Assembly (NCBI GenBank): GCA_026392415.1
Contig: JAPLCC010000017.1
Coordinates: 62,001 to 126,000 of the forward strand
Source of the DNA: Propionibacteriales bacterium
GTDB taxonomy: Bacteria > Actinomycetota > Actinomycetes > Propionibacteriales > Nocardioidaceae
DNA length: 64,000 nucleotides
Direction of reading: 5' to 3'
Both the position numbers and the translations under genes were made by a program. Of the stretch, positions 52,548 to 60,524 are shown piece after piece (position 1 is the first letter of the stretch; every line of letters begins with the position of its first letter). The notes under the pieces are model-generated. The model saw nothing but the letters and a program-made list of their open reading frames with translations. It ran no database searches and was not told the origin of the DNA.

Positions 52548-53404
52548 AGGCCTACCAGGGCAAGGTCGCCGTGGTGACAGGTGCCGCCGCCGGGATGGGG
52601 CAGAGCATGGCGGTGTTGCTGGCGCGCTACGGCGCCGAGGTCGCCATATGTGATGTCCACCCCGAGCGCCTCCAGGACACCGCGATGAGCTGTCGCGAAG
52701 CCGGTGCCGAACCGCTGGTGGCGGTGGTGGACGTGTCCGAACTCGGCGCGATGAGCGACTTCGCCGCCGACGTCGTCGCGCGCTTCGGTCGCGTCGACTA
52801 CGTGTTCAACAACGCGGGCATCGCGTTCTCGGGCACCTTCGAACAGTCCGAGATCAAGGATCTCGAACGCGTCATGAACATCGACTACTGGGGCGTGGTC
52901 AACGGCACCCGGGCTTTCCTGCCCCACCTGATCGCCTCCACAGACGGGCACGTGGTCAACACGTCCAGCGTGTTCGGGCTGTTCGGCGTGCCATCCCAGG
53001 GCGCCTACAGCGCGGCCAAGTTCGCGGTGCGCGGCTTCACCGAGTCACTGCGCCAGGAGATGTTGCTGACCCACCCCAGCCTGAAGGTCAGTTGCGTGCA
53101 TCCCGGGGGCATTCGCACCGACATCGCCCGCAATGCCACGTCCGCGGGTGATGAGCTCGAGGAGCGCCTGATCAACCTCTTCGACAAGATCGCGGTCACC
53201 AGCGCCGACAGGGCCGCACGGGTGATCCTGCGCGGCGCGGCACGCGGCCGCGCGAAGATCCTCGTCGGTCCGGACGCCGTCCTCATGGACGCAGCCGTCC
53301 GCTTCCTCGGATCGAGTTACCAACGCCCACTCGCCTGGACCATCGGTCGGCTCGTCCCGACCTGGTTCAGCACGGACGGCCCCGAGCCGGGGTCCCGGGG
53401 ATGA
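52544..53404 (+). CDS. Short-chain dehydrogenase/reductase
   Basis: A 286-aa SDR with TGAAAGMGQ (cofactor), CDVHPER (the acidic residue suggests NAD), FNNAGIAFSG, catalytic Ser in NTSSVFG and YSAAK. The C-terminal part (ILRGAARGRAKILVGPDAVLMDAAVRFLG) is shared with mycobacterial SDRs near monooxygenases. It probably oxidises a hydroxyl released by the BVMO-hydrolase pair, or makes the ketone that the BVMO attacks. ATG 52544 overlaps the hydrolase stop; the end overlaps the racemase ATG. Confidence 0.88.
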   Translation: MKAYQGKVAVVTGAAAGMGQSMAVLLARYGAEVAICDVHPERLQDTAMSCREAGAEPLVAVVDVSELGAMSDFAADVVARFGRVDYVFNNAGIAFSGTFEQSEIKDLERVMNIDYWGVVNGTRAFLPHLIASTDGHVVNTSSVFGLFGVPSQGAYSAAKFAVRGFTESLRQEMLLTHPSLKVSCVHPGGIRTDIARNATSAGDELEERLINLFDKIAVTSADRAARVILRGAARGRAKILVGPDAVLMDAAVRFLGSSYQRPLAWTIGRLVPTWFSTDGPEPGSRG

Positions 53405-54546
53405 ACAACGTGGGACCACTTGATGGCGTACGAGTCGTCGAACTCGCGGGGCTGGCCCCAGCGCCCTTCGGCTGCATGATCCTTGCGGACCTGGGCGCCG
53501 ACGTCCTCCGGGTCGATCGCGGAGGCGATAACCAGTTCGCCATCGTGCCGCCTGCTGGCCCGCTCGATCGTGGGCGCCGCTCGGTCGCGATCGATCTCAA
53601 GCAGGCGAGCGGAGTCCAGGCGCTGCTTCGGATTATCGAGGCGGCTGACGTCTTCGTTGAAGGCTTCCGCCCGGGCGTCGCCGAGCGACTGGGCATTGGA
53701 CCCGAGGTGCTGTTGGAGCGGAACCCGAGGCTGGTCTACGCGCGCATGACCGGGTGGGGCCAGGGCGGGCCGCTTGCCCAGCGTGCGGGACACGACATCA
53801 ACTACATCGCGCTCTCCGGAGCTCTCGAGCCGATCGGACGCGCCGGCGAAGCCCCGCACGCGCCGCTCAACATCCTGGGCGACTTCGCCGGCGGCGGCAT
53901 GCTGATGACTCTCGGCATCCTTGCTGCCCTCCACGAGCGTCACACATCGGGTCAGGGGCAGGTCATCGACGCTGCCATGGTCGACGGATCCAACCTGTTG
54001 ATGACGTTCCTCCACGGCATGAAGGCCAATGGCCTGTGGGAGGGCGACCGAGGCACCAACATCCTCGACGGCGCCGCCCCGTTTTATGACACCTACGAAT
54101 GCGCTGATGGCCGCTACGTGGCGGTCGGTTGCGTCGAGTTCCAGTTCTACCAGCAGCTCCTCGCCGGTCTGGACATCGACGAAGAGGCCGAGGGCCTGGC
54201 ATTCCAGCTCGACTCGGGTGGGTGGCCGCAGGCCAGGGCCGTCATCGCGGCCCGGTTCAAGCAGCGCTCCCGGGACGAGTGGGCTGACCTGTTCGTCGAA
54301 TCCGATGCCTGTGTGACTCCGGTCCTGACCCCCTGGGAGGCGCACGAGCACGCCCACAACCAGGCTCGCACGGCGTACATCGAGATCGAGGGCGTCCGGC
54401 AGCCGGCTCCGGCCCCGCGCTTCTCCCGCACGCCGGCGGCGCACCCGCGGGCGCTGGATCAAGAAGGTCGCGATCCCCGGGCCGCTCTGCGTGAGTGGGG
54501 AATCGCCGACGGTGAGTTCGACTCCTGGGGCGGGGCCATTCACTGA
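53401..54546 (+). CDS. Alpha-methylacyl-CoA racemase (CaiB/BaiF family)
   Basis: A 381-aa family III CoA-transferase-fold protein. His131 (RAGHDINY), Asp161 (LGDFAGGG) and Glu246 (GCVEFQF) have the same spacing as the catalytic His126, Asp156 and Glu241 reported for M. tuberculosis MCR, which supports a racemase rather than a CoA transferase. AMACR interconverts 2R- and 2S-methylacyl-CoA so that acyl-CoA dehydrogenase can act on methyl-branched chains such as sterol side chains or isoprenoid acids. It is the last gene of the plus-strand operon (ATGA overlap) and ends at the strong terminator at 54565. The acyl-CoA dehydrogenase is encoded just beyond on the other strand. Confidence 0.88.
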   Translation: MNNVGPLDGVRVVELAGLAPAPFGCMILADLGADVLRVDRGGDNQFAIVPPAGPLDRGRRSVAIDLKQASGVQALLRIIEAADVFVEGFRPGVAERLGIGPEVLLERNPRLVYARMTGWGQGGPLAQRAGHDINYIALSGALEPIGRAGEAPHAPLNILGDFAGGGMLMTLGILAALHERHTSGQGQVIDAAMVDGSNLLMTFLHGMKANGLWEGDRGTNILDGAAPFYDTYECADGRYVAVGCVEFQFYQQLLAGLDIDEEAEGLAFQLDSGGWPQARAVIAARFKQRSRDEWADLFVESDACVTPVLTPWEAHEHAHNQARTAYIEIEGVRQPAPAPRFSRTPAAHPRALDQEGRDPRAALREWGIADGEFDSWGGAIH

Positions 54547-54564
54547 CATTTCGATGCCGAAATG

Positions 54565-54604
54565 CACGACGGGCGGGCCATCGTTGGATGGCCCGCCCGT
54601 CGTG
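54565..54604. terminator. Perfect 18-base-pair bidirectional terminator stem
   Basis: CACGACGGGCGGGCCATC (54565-54582) and its exact complement (54587-54604) flank the loop GTTG. It lies between the convergent racemase and acyl-CoA dehydrogenase genes. Confidence 0.85.
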
Positions 54605-54610
54605 TCGTGG

Positions 54611-55873
54611 TCAGCGTGTGAGGAGACCCTTCGCGATGTGGGTCACCTGGATCTCGTTGGACCCCGCGTAGATCATCAGCGACTTGGCGTCGCGGGCGAG
54701 CTGCTCCACCCGGTATTCCGCCATGTAGCCGTTGCCTCCGAAGAGTTGTACGGCGTCCATCGCGACATCGGTCGCAGCCTCCGTCGAGTAGAGCTTCATC
54801 GCTGACGCCTCGGCCAGCGTCGGCATCTTGCCCGCGAGGATCCGTTCGATCGCGTTGAAGACCATGTTCTCGGTGTTCAACCGCGCGATCTCCATCTTCG
54901 CCAGCTTCAGCTGGATCAGCTGGAAGTTCGAGATCGGACGCCCCCAGAGCTCACGCTCCCGTGCGTAGTCGATCGAGAGTCGGCGGCACTCCTCGATGAT
55001 GCCGAGCGAGAGGATCGCGCAGCCGATGCGCTCGCCAGCGAAGCCCCCACGGGCACTTTCACGCCCGTCGTTGGCCGGGGAGCCCTTCTCCAGTGCAGCC
55101 TCGCCGCCCAGGAGGCGATCCATGCCCAGGCGAACGTTGTCGAAGAAGAGCTCGCCCGTGGGCGACGACATCATGCCCATCTTCTTGAAGGCATTGCCGC
55201 GGGTGAATCCTTCGTCGTCCTTCTCGAGGACGAGCGTCAGCACCTGGCGGTCCCGGATCGGGGTGCCGTCGCCGTCGTCGAGCTTGGCGTAGACCACGGC
55301 GACGTCAGCGAAGGGACCGTTGGTAGCGAACGTCTTGCTGCCGTTCAGGACGAAGCTGTCACCGTCGCGGCGAACCGTGGTCTTCATGCCGCCGAAGGCA
55401 TCAGAACCGCTTTCCGGTTCGGTGATGGACCAGCAGGCCACGTCCTCGAGGGTCATGACCTTTTCGAGCCAGCGTTCCTTCTGTTCGAGCGTGCCCTTCT
55501 GTGCGATGGTGGCTGCACCCAGGCCGAGTGAGACGCCCGCGGAAGCGATGGAGCCCAGGCTGACCCGGGTCCATTCCGCTGTCACGACGGCCGCCATGGA
55601 GACGAGGTCGTTCATGGGGTTGGGCGGCTTCTCGCCGGAGGAGCGGTCCTTGGAGAAGGTCCCGTCAGCTTTCGAGCGTTCCTTGGCAAGCTGCTTCTTC
55701 ACGGCCTCGCTCGCCATTGCGTCGATACCGAAGTCCGCCCAGAACTTGCGCAGGATGTCGTACGGCGGGATCGTGCCGGTCTCGAGCTCGTCGAGGTGCG
55801 GTCGCACCTCTTTGTCGATCCAGTCGCGTACTGCGGACCGGATCGCGATGTCATTCTCGGACCACTCGATCAC
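54611..55873 (-). CDS. Acyl-CoA dehydrogenase with IVD/LCAD-type catalytic position
   Basis: A 420-aa flavoprotein forming the 2,3-enoyl-CoA. FAD/substrate motifs are ACWSITEPESGSDAFG and FATNGPFADV; the C-terminal blocks are QLFGGNGYMAEY and SLMIYAGSNEIQ. In short/medium-chain enzymes the base Glu sits in IYEGT; here that residue is Ala403. A Glu is available at position 281 (AGERIG), the place used by isovaleryl- and long-chain acyl-CoA dehydrogenases. Residues 60-88 are an extra hydrophilic insertion (KKQLAKERSKADGTFSKDR). GTG start, overlapping the SDR stop (GTGA). The racemase next door suggests a methyl-branched substrate. Confidence 0.9.
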   Translation of the reverse strand: MIEWSENDIAIRSAVRDWIDKEVRPHLDELETGTIPPYDILRKFWADFGIDAMASEAVKKQLAKERSKADGTFSKDRSSGEKPPNPMNDLVSMAAVVTAEWTRVSLGSIASAGVSLGLGAATIAQKGTLEQKERWLEKVMTLEDVACWSITEPESGSDAFGGMKTTVRRDGDSFVLNGSKTFATNGPFADVAVVYAKLDDGDGTPIRDRQVLTLVLEKDDEGFTRGNAFKKMGMMSSPTGELFFDNVRLGMDRLLGGEAALEKGSPANDGRESARGGFAGERIGCAILSLGIIEECRRLSIDYARERELWGRPISNFQLIQLKLAKMEIARLNTENMVFNAIERILAGKMPTLAEASAMKLYSTEAATDVAMDAVQLFGGNGYMAEYRVEQLARDAKSLMIYAGSNEIQVTHIAKGLLTR

Positions 55874-56748
55874 TTGAACTCGCCCACAGCGTCGGCGACG
55901 GCCTTGATCGACCAGTCATCGTCGGTCTCGGCCGTGAACTCGACTTCCCAGCCCTTCAACTGCTGGACCATTCCGCCAGAGACTGCGAAAACCTTGCTGG
56001 TGACAGGGCAGTCCTCGGTTGCCAGCCAGGCCACGAGCGGGGAGATCTGGGCCGGCGAGAACAGGTCCGCCTCACCCTCTGCCGGCTCCATGCCGAAAAC
56101 TGCACCCATGCCTGGCGTGGCGAGGGTCAGGCGGGTCCGGGCGATGGGAGCGATGGCGTTGACGCGGCCACCGATCCGCTCGAGTTCCTCAGCGGCGACC
56201 AGCGTCAGCGCTGCGATCCCGGCCTTCGCTGCACCGTAGGCGGACTGGCCGGCATTCGGCACGGTGATCCCCGACGCTGAGGCGGTGTTGATGATGGAGC
56301 CCTTAATGGGGTTGCCGGAAGCCTTTTGCGCCTTCCAGTACTCCGCCGCGTGACGGATCATCAGGAAGTGGCCCTTGAGGTGGACCTGGACCACGGAGTC
56401 CCACTGGGACTCTTCCATGCTCGCGAGGAAGGCATCGCGCAGGATGCCTGCGTTGTTGACGACGACGTCGAGCTTGCCGAACTCCCAGACGGCCTGGTCA
56501 ACGAGAGCCTTCGCGCCCTGCCAGGTCGCAATGTTGTCGGTGCTGGCGACAGCCCGCCCGCCTGCGGCGATGATCTCGGCCGCAACCTCTGCGGCCGGTC
56601 CGGCATCCGATCCCGACCCGTCGTTGGCGCCGCCGAGGTCGTTGACGACCACGGCTGCGCCTTCGCGGGCGAACAGCAGCGCGTGCTCACGGCCGATTCC
56701 GCGGCCCGCGCCCGTGATGACGGCGACGCGTCCATCGAGTGATCCCAT
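55870..56748 (-). CDS. (3R)-hydroxyacyl-CoA dehydrogenase, MFE-2-like SDR
   Basis: A 292-aa SDR. The N-terminus (GRVAVITGAGRGIGREHALLFAREGAAVVVNDLGG) with the NDLGG turn is the signature of the dehydrogenase domain of peroxisomal multifunctional enzyme 2 (HSD17B4) and its bacterial single-domain relatives. NNAGILRD, Ser in NTASASG and YGAAKAG complete the active site. It oxidises 3R-hydroxyacyl-CoA to 3-oxoacyl-CoA. It is coupled to the acyl-CoA dehydrogenase (GTGA). The hydratase upstream stops so close that their signals overlap, so the pair acts like a split MFE-2. The C-terminal extension (GWEVEFTAETDDDWSIKAVADAVGEF) is typical. Confidence 0.9.
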   Translation of the reverse strand: MGSLDGRVAVITGAGRGIGREHALLFAREGAAVVVNDLGGANDGSGSDAGPAAEVAAEIIAAGGRAVASTDNIATWQGAKALVDQAVWEFGKLDVVVNNAGILRDAFLASMEESQWDSVVQVHLKGHFLMIRHAAEYWKAQKASGNPIKGSIINTASASGITVPNAGQSAYGAAKAGIAALTLVAAEELERIGGRVNAIAPIARTRLTLATPGMGAVFGMEPAEGEADLFSPAQISPLVAWLATEDCPVTSKVFAVSGGMVQQLKGWEVEFTAETDDDWSIKAVADAVGEFK

Positions 56749-56749
56749 G

Positions 56750-57613
56750 TCAGTTCTCCTCGGCGATCTCGACAACACCGTCGGTGACGACGAGCACGCC
56801 GTCGGCGGTTGTCTGGAAGGCGTACGTGGTGACGTCGCCCGTGGTTGCTGTCTTGTAGAAGGTGGTGATGATCTCCTGGCCCGGGAGGACCGGCTTGGCG
56901 AATCGGACGGCGTGCCGCTTGAGACGGTGCACGTCGCCTCCGGCCAGCTCCTGGACGGCGGCCCAGGAGGTGAACGCCTGCGTGCACAGGCCGTGGGCGA
57001 TGATGCCCGGGAACCCCATCTCCCTGGCGATCTGGTCGTCCAGGTGAATCGGCATGGGGTCGCCGGCCGCGGGACCGTAGCGGAACGTCTGGTCGTCATC
57101 GACGTGTTGCTTCGCCACCGCGAACGGCTCAGTGGATGCGAGTGACGGGTCGAAGCCGTGCTTCGGCGAGAGATCGCCAACCGACTCTGCCTCGGAATGG
57201 TTGCGCACGAAGAAGGTGACGTACTGCTCGTTGACGAGCTCGCCCTCCTCGGTGCTGCATTCGATGTAGACGCACGCGGCGGTGCCTGTGCCGGCAGGGG
57301 TCCACCCTGTCGCCTTGCCGCGGGAGACGAGGACGTCACCGGGCTTGATCGGCCGAACGAATCGGAAGTCCTGTTCACCGTGGAGCACGCGGCCCAGCAG
57401 GTTGAGCGGCACGACCTCGATGGCCGGCTCCATGAGCGTCTCGAATGTCGGCACGATGGCGAAGATCGCGTTGTTGACGTCGCCGGCGAGAGCGGCCGGA
57501 TCCGGGTCGTTGGTGGCGGCGGCGTACTCGGCAAGTCGCTCGCGGGTCACTTCGAACCGCGAGGGCTCGGTCCACTGACCGAGCCCTCCGGCGTTGAACC
57601 TGAGGTCCGACAT
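56750..57613 (-). CDS. MaoC-type enoyl-CoA hydratase 2 (double hotdog)
   Basis: A 287-aa protein with two hotdog repeats; the second contains the hydratase-2 motif with catalytic Asp185 and His190 (GPAAGDPMPIHLDD) and the downstream GFPGIIAHGLCT. The first repeat (residues 15-140) is catalytically empty and helps shape the tunnel for long or bulky chains, as in the hydratase domain of peroxisomal MFE-2. It hydrates trans-2-enoyl-CoA to 3R-hydroxyacyl-CoA, which the neighbouring SDR oxidises. It starts at ATG 57613, overlapping the SRPBCC stop as TGATG, and lies 1 base from the SDR gene. Confidence 0.9.
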   Translation of the reverse strand: MSDLRFNAGGLGQWTEPSRFEVTRERLAEYAAATNDPDPAALAGDVNNAIFAIVPTFETLMEPAIEVVPLNLLGRVLHGEQDFRFVRPIKPGDVLVSRGKATGWTPAGTGTAACVYIECSTEEGELVNEQYVTFFVRNHSEAESVGDLSPKHGFDPSLASTEPFAVAKQHVDDDQTFRYGPAAGDPMPIHLDDQIAREMGFPGIIAHGLCTQAFTSWAAVQELAGGDVHRLKRHAVRFAKPVLPGQEIITTFYKTATTGDVTTYAFQTTADGVLVVTDGVVEIAEEN

Positions 57614-58044
57614 CAGCCGAGCAGGCCTTCGATGTTGTTGAGGGAGCCCTCGACCTCTTGGGCGCCTTGCTTCTCGATGGCCTTGCCGAGCGCGCCGACG
57701 ATCATCGAGCCCTCGAACGCGGCCGACATCTCGACGGTCGAGCCCGCACCGTTGGCGCTGACCGTGAAGCCGATCTCGGTCTTGACACCGGCCATGCCGG
57801 TGCCCGAGATGACCAGGCGCGATGGGGCGTCGAAGACATCGACCGTCCAGGTGATGGTGTTCGGCATGCCCATCATCGAGATGACCTCGGTGAGCTGTGC
57901 GCCCTGGGAGAGGTTCTCGGGAACCTCGCCCTTCCAAGTCTGGTGAAGCGTCATCCACTTCTCGAAGGAGTGGGCGTCCGAGACGATGTCCCACACGGCG
58001 TCCTGGGTGGCGTCGTACTCGCGGATGGCAGAGATCTGACCCAT
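57613..58044 (-). CDS. SRPBCC lipid-binding protein, second copy
   Basis: A 143-aa SRPBCC-fold protein: IREYDATQDAVWDIVSDAHSFEKWMTLHQTWKG at the N-terminus, antiparallel strands (TITWTVDVFDAPSRLVISGTGMAGVKTEIGFTV) and a C-terminal helix (AIEKQGAQEVEGSLNNIEGL). The family binds hydrophobic ligands. It lies 27 bases downstream of the thiolase and is coupled to the hydratase, within the beta-oxidation operon. It differs in sequence from the SRPBCC protein at 47698, but the pair in opposing operons suggests a shared hydrophobic substrate. Confidence 0.8.
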   Translation of the reverse strand: MGQISAIREYDATQDAVWDIVSDAHSFEKWMTLHQTWKGEVPENLSQGAQLTEVISMMGMPNTITWTVDVFDAPSRLVISGTGMAGVKTEIGFTVSANGAGSTVEMSAAFEGSMIVGALGKAIEKQGAQEVEGSLNNIEGLLG

Positions 58045-58071
58045 GTCTGTTTCCTTTGTTCTCGGTGGATG

Positions 58072-59265
58072 TCAGCGCTCAGCGCGCTGATAGATGGAGA
58101 CCACGGCGGCACCGCCGAGGCCGATGTTGTGCTGCAGGGCAGCGGTAACGTTGTCGACCTGGCGCTTGTCGGCCGTCCCGCGGAGCTGCCAGGTCAGCTC
58201 TGCGCACTGAGCCAGGCCGGTGGCACCCAGCGGGTGGCCCTTGGAGATGAGGCCACCCGAGGGGTTTACGACCCAACGTCCGCCGTAGGTCGTGTCGCCC
58301 TTCTCCAGCAGCAGGTGGGCCTCGCCTTCGTCAGCCAGGCCGAGGGCTTCGTAGAGCCACATCTCGTTGGCGGAGAAGCAGTCGTGGAGCTCGATGACCT
58401 GGATGTCCTCGGCGCCGAGGCTCGCCTGGTCGTACGCCTGGCGGGCGGCGTGGACGTTCATGTCGTAGCCGATGACGTCGCGCGCCTTGCGGCTCGCGAA
58501 CGTCGACTCCATGTCGGTGACCAGGGCCTGACCCGTGATCTCGACCGCCTGCGCGGCGAGCCCGTGCTTCTCGACGAACGCTTCGGACGCGAGCACGGCC
58601 GCGCCAGAACCATCGGACGTCGGCGAGCACTGGAGCTTCGTCAGGGGCTCGTAGATCATCGGCGCCGCCATGATCTCCTCGAGCGTGTAGGCGTCCTGGA
58701 ACTGCGCGTAAGGATTGTTGACCGAGTGGCGGTGGTTCTTCTCGCCGATCATCGCGAAGTGTTCGTTGGTCGAGCCGTACCACAGCTTGTGCTCGCGGCC
58801 GGCCGCACCGAACATCCACGGAGCCGGCGGGAATCGGACCTCGGAGATCTGGGCCAGCAGGTCGATCTGCGGGGCCATGGGCTGCTCACGGTCGTCGAAC
58901 ATCGTCCCGAGAGAGCCCGGCTGCATCTTCTCGAAGCCGATGGCCATCGTCAGGTCGCTCTGTCCCGAACGCACGGCCTGTGCGGCGAGGTACAGCGCAC
59001 TGGAGCCGGTCGAGCAGTTGCTGTTGACGTTGAAGATCGGGATGCCGCTCAGGCCCAGCTCGTAGGCCGCGCGCATGCCGGAGCACGACTCGCCGTACAC
59101 ATAGCCGACGTAGGCCTGCTGGATCTGGTCGTAGGTGACGCCCGCGTCCTCCAGCGCCTTGGTGCCGGACTCCTTGACCATCTGGGGGTAATCCCAGTTC
59201 TCGCGGCGACCGGGCTTCTCGAACCTGGTCATCCCGACGCCGATGACGAACACGCGATTGCTCAT
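58072..59265 (-). CDS. SCP-x-like thiolase (lipid-transfer-protein family)
   Basis: A 397-aa thiolase of the sterol-carrier-protein-X type. The nucleophile Cys84 is in NVNSNCSTGSSALYLAAQA. The other active-site segments are IELHDCFSANEM and GGLISKGHPLGATGLAQ. There is no C-terminal SCP-2 domain. Such thiolases cleave 2-methyl-3-oxoacyl-CoA in bile-acid and phytanic-acid oxidation; bacterial relatives (Ltp) act on steroid side chains, some as aldolases. It is the first gene of the minus-strand operon. ATG 59265 lies 7 bases after TAGCGT, so the message may be leaderless. Confidence 0.88.
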   Translation of the reverse strand: MSNRVFVIGVGMTRFEKPGRRENWDYPQMVKESGTKALEDAGVTYDQIQQAYVGYVYGESCSGMRAAYELGLSGIPIFNVNSNCSTGSSALYLAAQAVRSGQSDLTMAIGFEKMQPGSLGTMFDDREQPMAPQIDLLAQISEVRFPPAPWMFGAAGREHKLWYGSTNEHFAMIGEKNHRHSVNNPYAQFQDAYTLEEIMAAPMIYEPLTKLQCSPTSDGSGAAVLASEAFVEKHGLAAQAVEITGQALVTDMESTFASRKARDVIGYDMNVHAARQAYDQASLGAEDIQVIELHDCFSANEMWLYEALGLADEGEAHLLLEKGDTTYGGRWVVNPSGGLISKGHPLGATGLAQCAELTWQLRGTADKRQVDNVTAALQHNIGLGGAAVVSIYQRAER

Positions 59266-59272
59266 GCTCCTC

Positions 59273-59354
59273 ACGCTAGGAGGCATGAGCGGGCGAAACG
59301 ATGACTGCACGGGTCGATCCACTTGACCCGATTGATCACCGAGGCTGGTAGGTT
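59273..59354. promoter_or_regulatory. Divergent promoters of the thiolase operon and the AraC regulator
   Basis: On the minus strand, TAGCGT (59278-59273) is 7 bases from ATG 59265. On the plus strand, TTGACC (59323-59328) and TAGGTT (59349-59354) precede GTG 59362, the latter by 7 bases. An inverted repeat CGGGTC-N9-GACCCG (59310-59330) overlaps the plus -35 and is a candidate regulator site for both directions. Confidence 0.5.
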
Positions 59355-59361
59355 CCGGCTC

Positions 59362-60432
59362 GTGGGAGCACGTCGATCTGCCCTTCCCGTCGAACGAACC
59401 CTGCCGATGGAACTCGTTCGTGCGGCGCTGCTCCGGGCACAGGCACAGGGCTGGGACATCGACGCCATCCTGCGAAGCGCGGGTCTTCCGTCCTCCTTGG
59501 TGAACACGGACCGCGGCCGGGTCACGGAGGCGCAGGCCGTGCGACTGGTGCGCCTGATGTGGGACACGACGGGTGACGAGATCTTCGGTACGGGCGATCA
59601 CGACCTCCCCCGTGGATCCTTTCGGCTGCTGTGTTTCGGTGCGCTCGGGGCTCCCGACCTCGGTGCTGCCCTGGAGCGGGTCGGTGGCTTCGCGCAGGCG
59701 ATGCCGGCGCTACCTCGTATCAGGGCGGTCAGCGACGGCGGCCTGACTCGTGTGAGTCTCGACCTCTCCGCCCCGCAAACGGATCCGACTGGTGTCGCTG
59801 TCGTGACTTCACTGGCTTTGGTCCACCGGATGGCGGCGTGGGCGATCGCCCGCCCGCTGGAGCTCGAACAGGTCGAGTTCCCCGGTCCGGTCCCCGTGAG
59901 CCCCGAGATGGTCGATCTCGTCTTCGGGGCGGTCGCAGTCGCCCATGCGCCCGCCGCTGCCGTGGTCTTCAGGACGAAGTGGTTGAGCGCACGGATCATT
60001 CGCGACGAGGCGGATCTCGAACGTTTCATCGCCTCCTCGCCCGCAGGCCTCTTCACGCGACCGGGCAGCCTGGATGCCAGCTTGGTGAGCCGGGTACGGG
60101 CGCTTGTCGTACGCGCCCTCGGTGGCGAGCAACCAGGAGCTGAGGAGGTTGCCTCGGCTCTCATGATCAGCGGACCAACGCTGCGAAGGAGGCTCGCAGC
60201 CGCGGGCACCTCGATCCGCGAGATCCGTGACGCAGTCCTCCGGGATGCGGCCGTTCACGCGTTGGTGGAGGGCGACTGGTCGATCGCTGACATCTCCCAC
60301 TATCTGGGCTTCTCCGAGCCGAGCGCGTTCACCCGGGCTTTCCGGCGCTGGACCGGAAGTGCGCCGCGCCAGTATCGGGAGACTCCGGAAGAGGCAGCGG
60401 AACCAGAAAGTGAGATAACGGCTGTGCTGTAA
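59362..60432 (+). CDS. AraC-family transcriptional regulator (VirS/ArgR-like)
   Basis: About 356 aa from leaderless GTG 59362. The N-terminal 200 residues form the 'arabinose-binding domain of AraC type' (PF12625 style) seen in OruR and mycobacterial VirS: MELVRAALLRAQAQGWDIDAILRSAGLP. The C-terminal HTH_18 is SGPTLRRRLAAAGTSIREIRDAVLRDAA and SIADISHYLGFSEPSAFTRAFRRWTGSAPRQYR. VirS controls the mycobacterial mymA BVMO operon, so a parallel role over this BVMO/beta-oxidation locus is attractive. It is divergent from the thiolase operon and convergent with glnA. Confidence 0.88.
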   Translation: MGARRSALPVERTLPMELVRAALLRAQAQGWDIDAILRSAGLPSSLVNTDRGRVTEAQAVRLVRLMWDTTGDEIFGTGDHDLPRGSFRLLCFGALGAPDLGAALERVGGFAQAMPALPRIRAVSDGGLTRVSLDLSAPQTDPTGVAVVTSLALVHRMAAWAIARPLELEQVEFPGPVPVSPEMVDLVFGAVAVAHAPAAAVVFRTKWLSARIIRDEADLERFIASSPAGLFTRPGSLDASLVSRVRALVVRALGGEQPGAEEVASALMISGPTLRRRLAAAGTSIREIRDAVLRDAAVHALVEGDWSIADISHYLGFSEPSAFTRAFRRWTGSAPRQYRETPEEAAEPESEITAVL

Positions 60433-60456
60433 GCGCCGATCCGTCCTCGGTAACGA

Positions 60457-60489
60457 CGATGGCCCCGGGTCAGTCGCCCGGGGCCATCG
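60457..60489. terminator. Bidirectional terminator between the AraC gene and glnA
   Basis: CGATGGCCCCGGG (60457-60469) pairs perfectly with CCCGGGGCCATCG (60477-60489) around the loop TCAGTCG. It separates two convergent genes. Confidence 0.8.
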
Positions 60490-60490
60490 C

Positions 60491-60515
60491 TGATCGAATA
60501 TGAGTAATTCGATCA
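60491..60515. terminator. Second hairpin downstream of glnA
   Basis: TGATCGAAT (60491-60499) and ATTCGATCA (60507-60515) form a perfect 9-base stem with a 7-base loop. It is the first hairpin met by RNA polymerase leaving glnA, in tandem with the GC-rich one at 60457. Confidence 0.6.
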
Positions 60516-60524
60516 GGTTACTGT

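Noticed and set aside
53401..54546. CaiB/BaiF CoA transferase as the function of the racemase-like gene
   Set aside because: His131, Asp161 and Glu246 match the spacing of the racemase active site, so a racemase is preferred.
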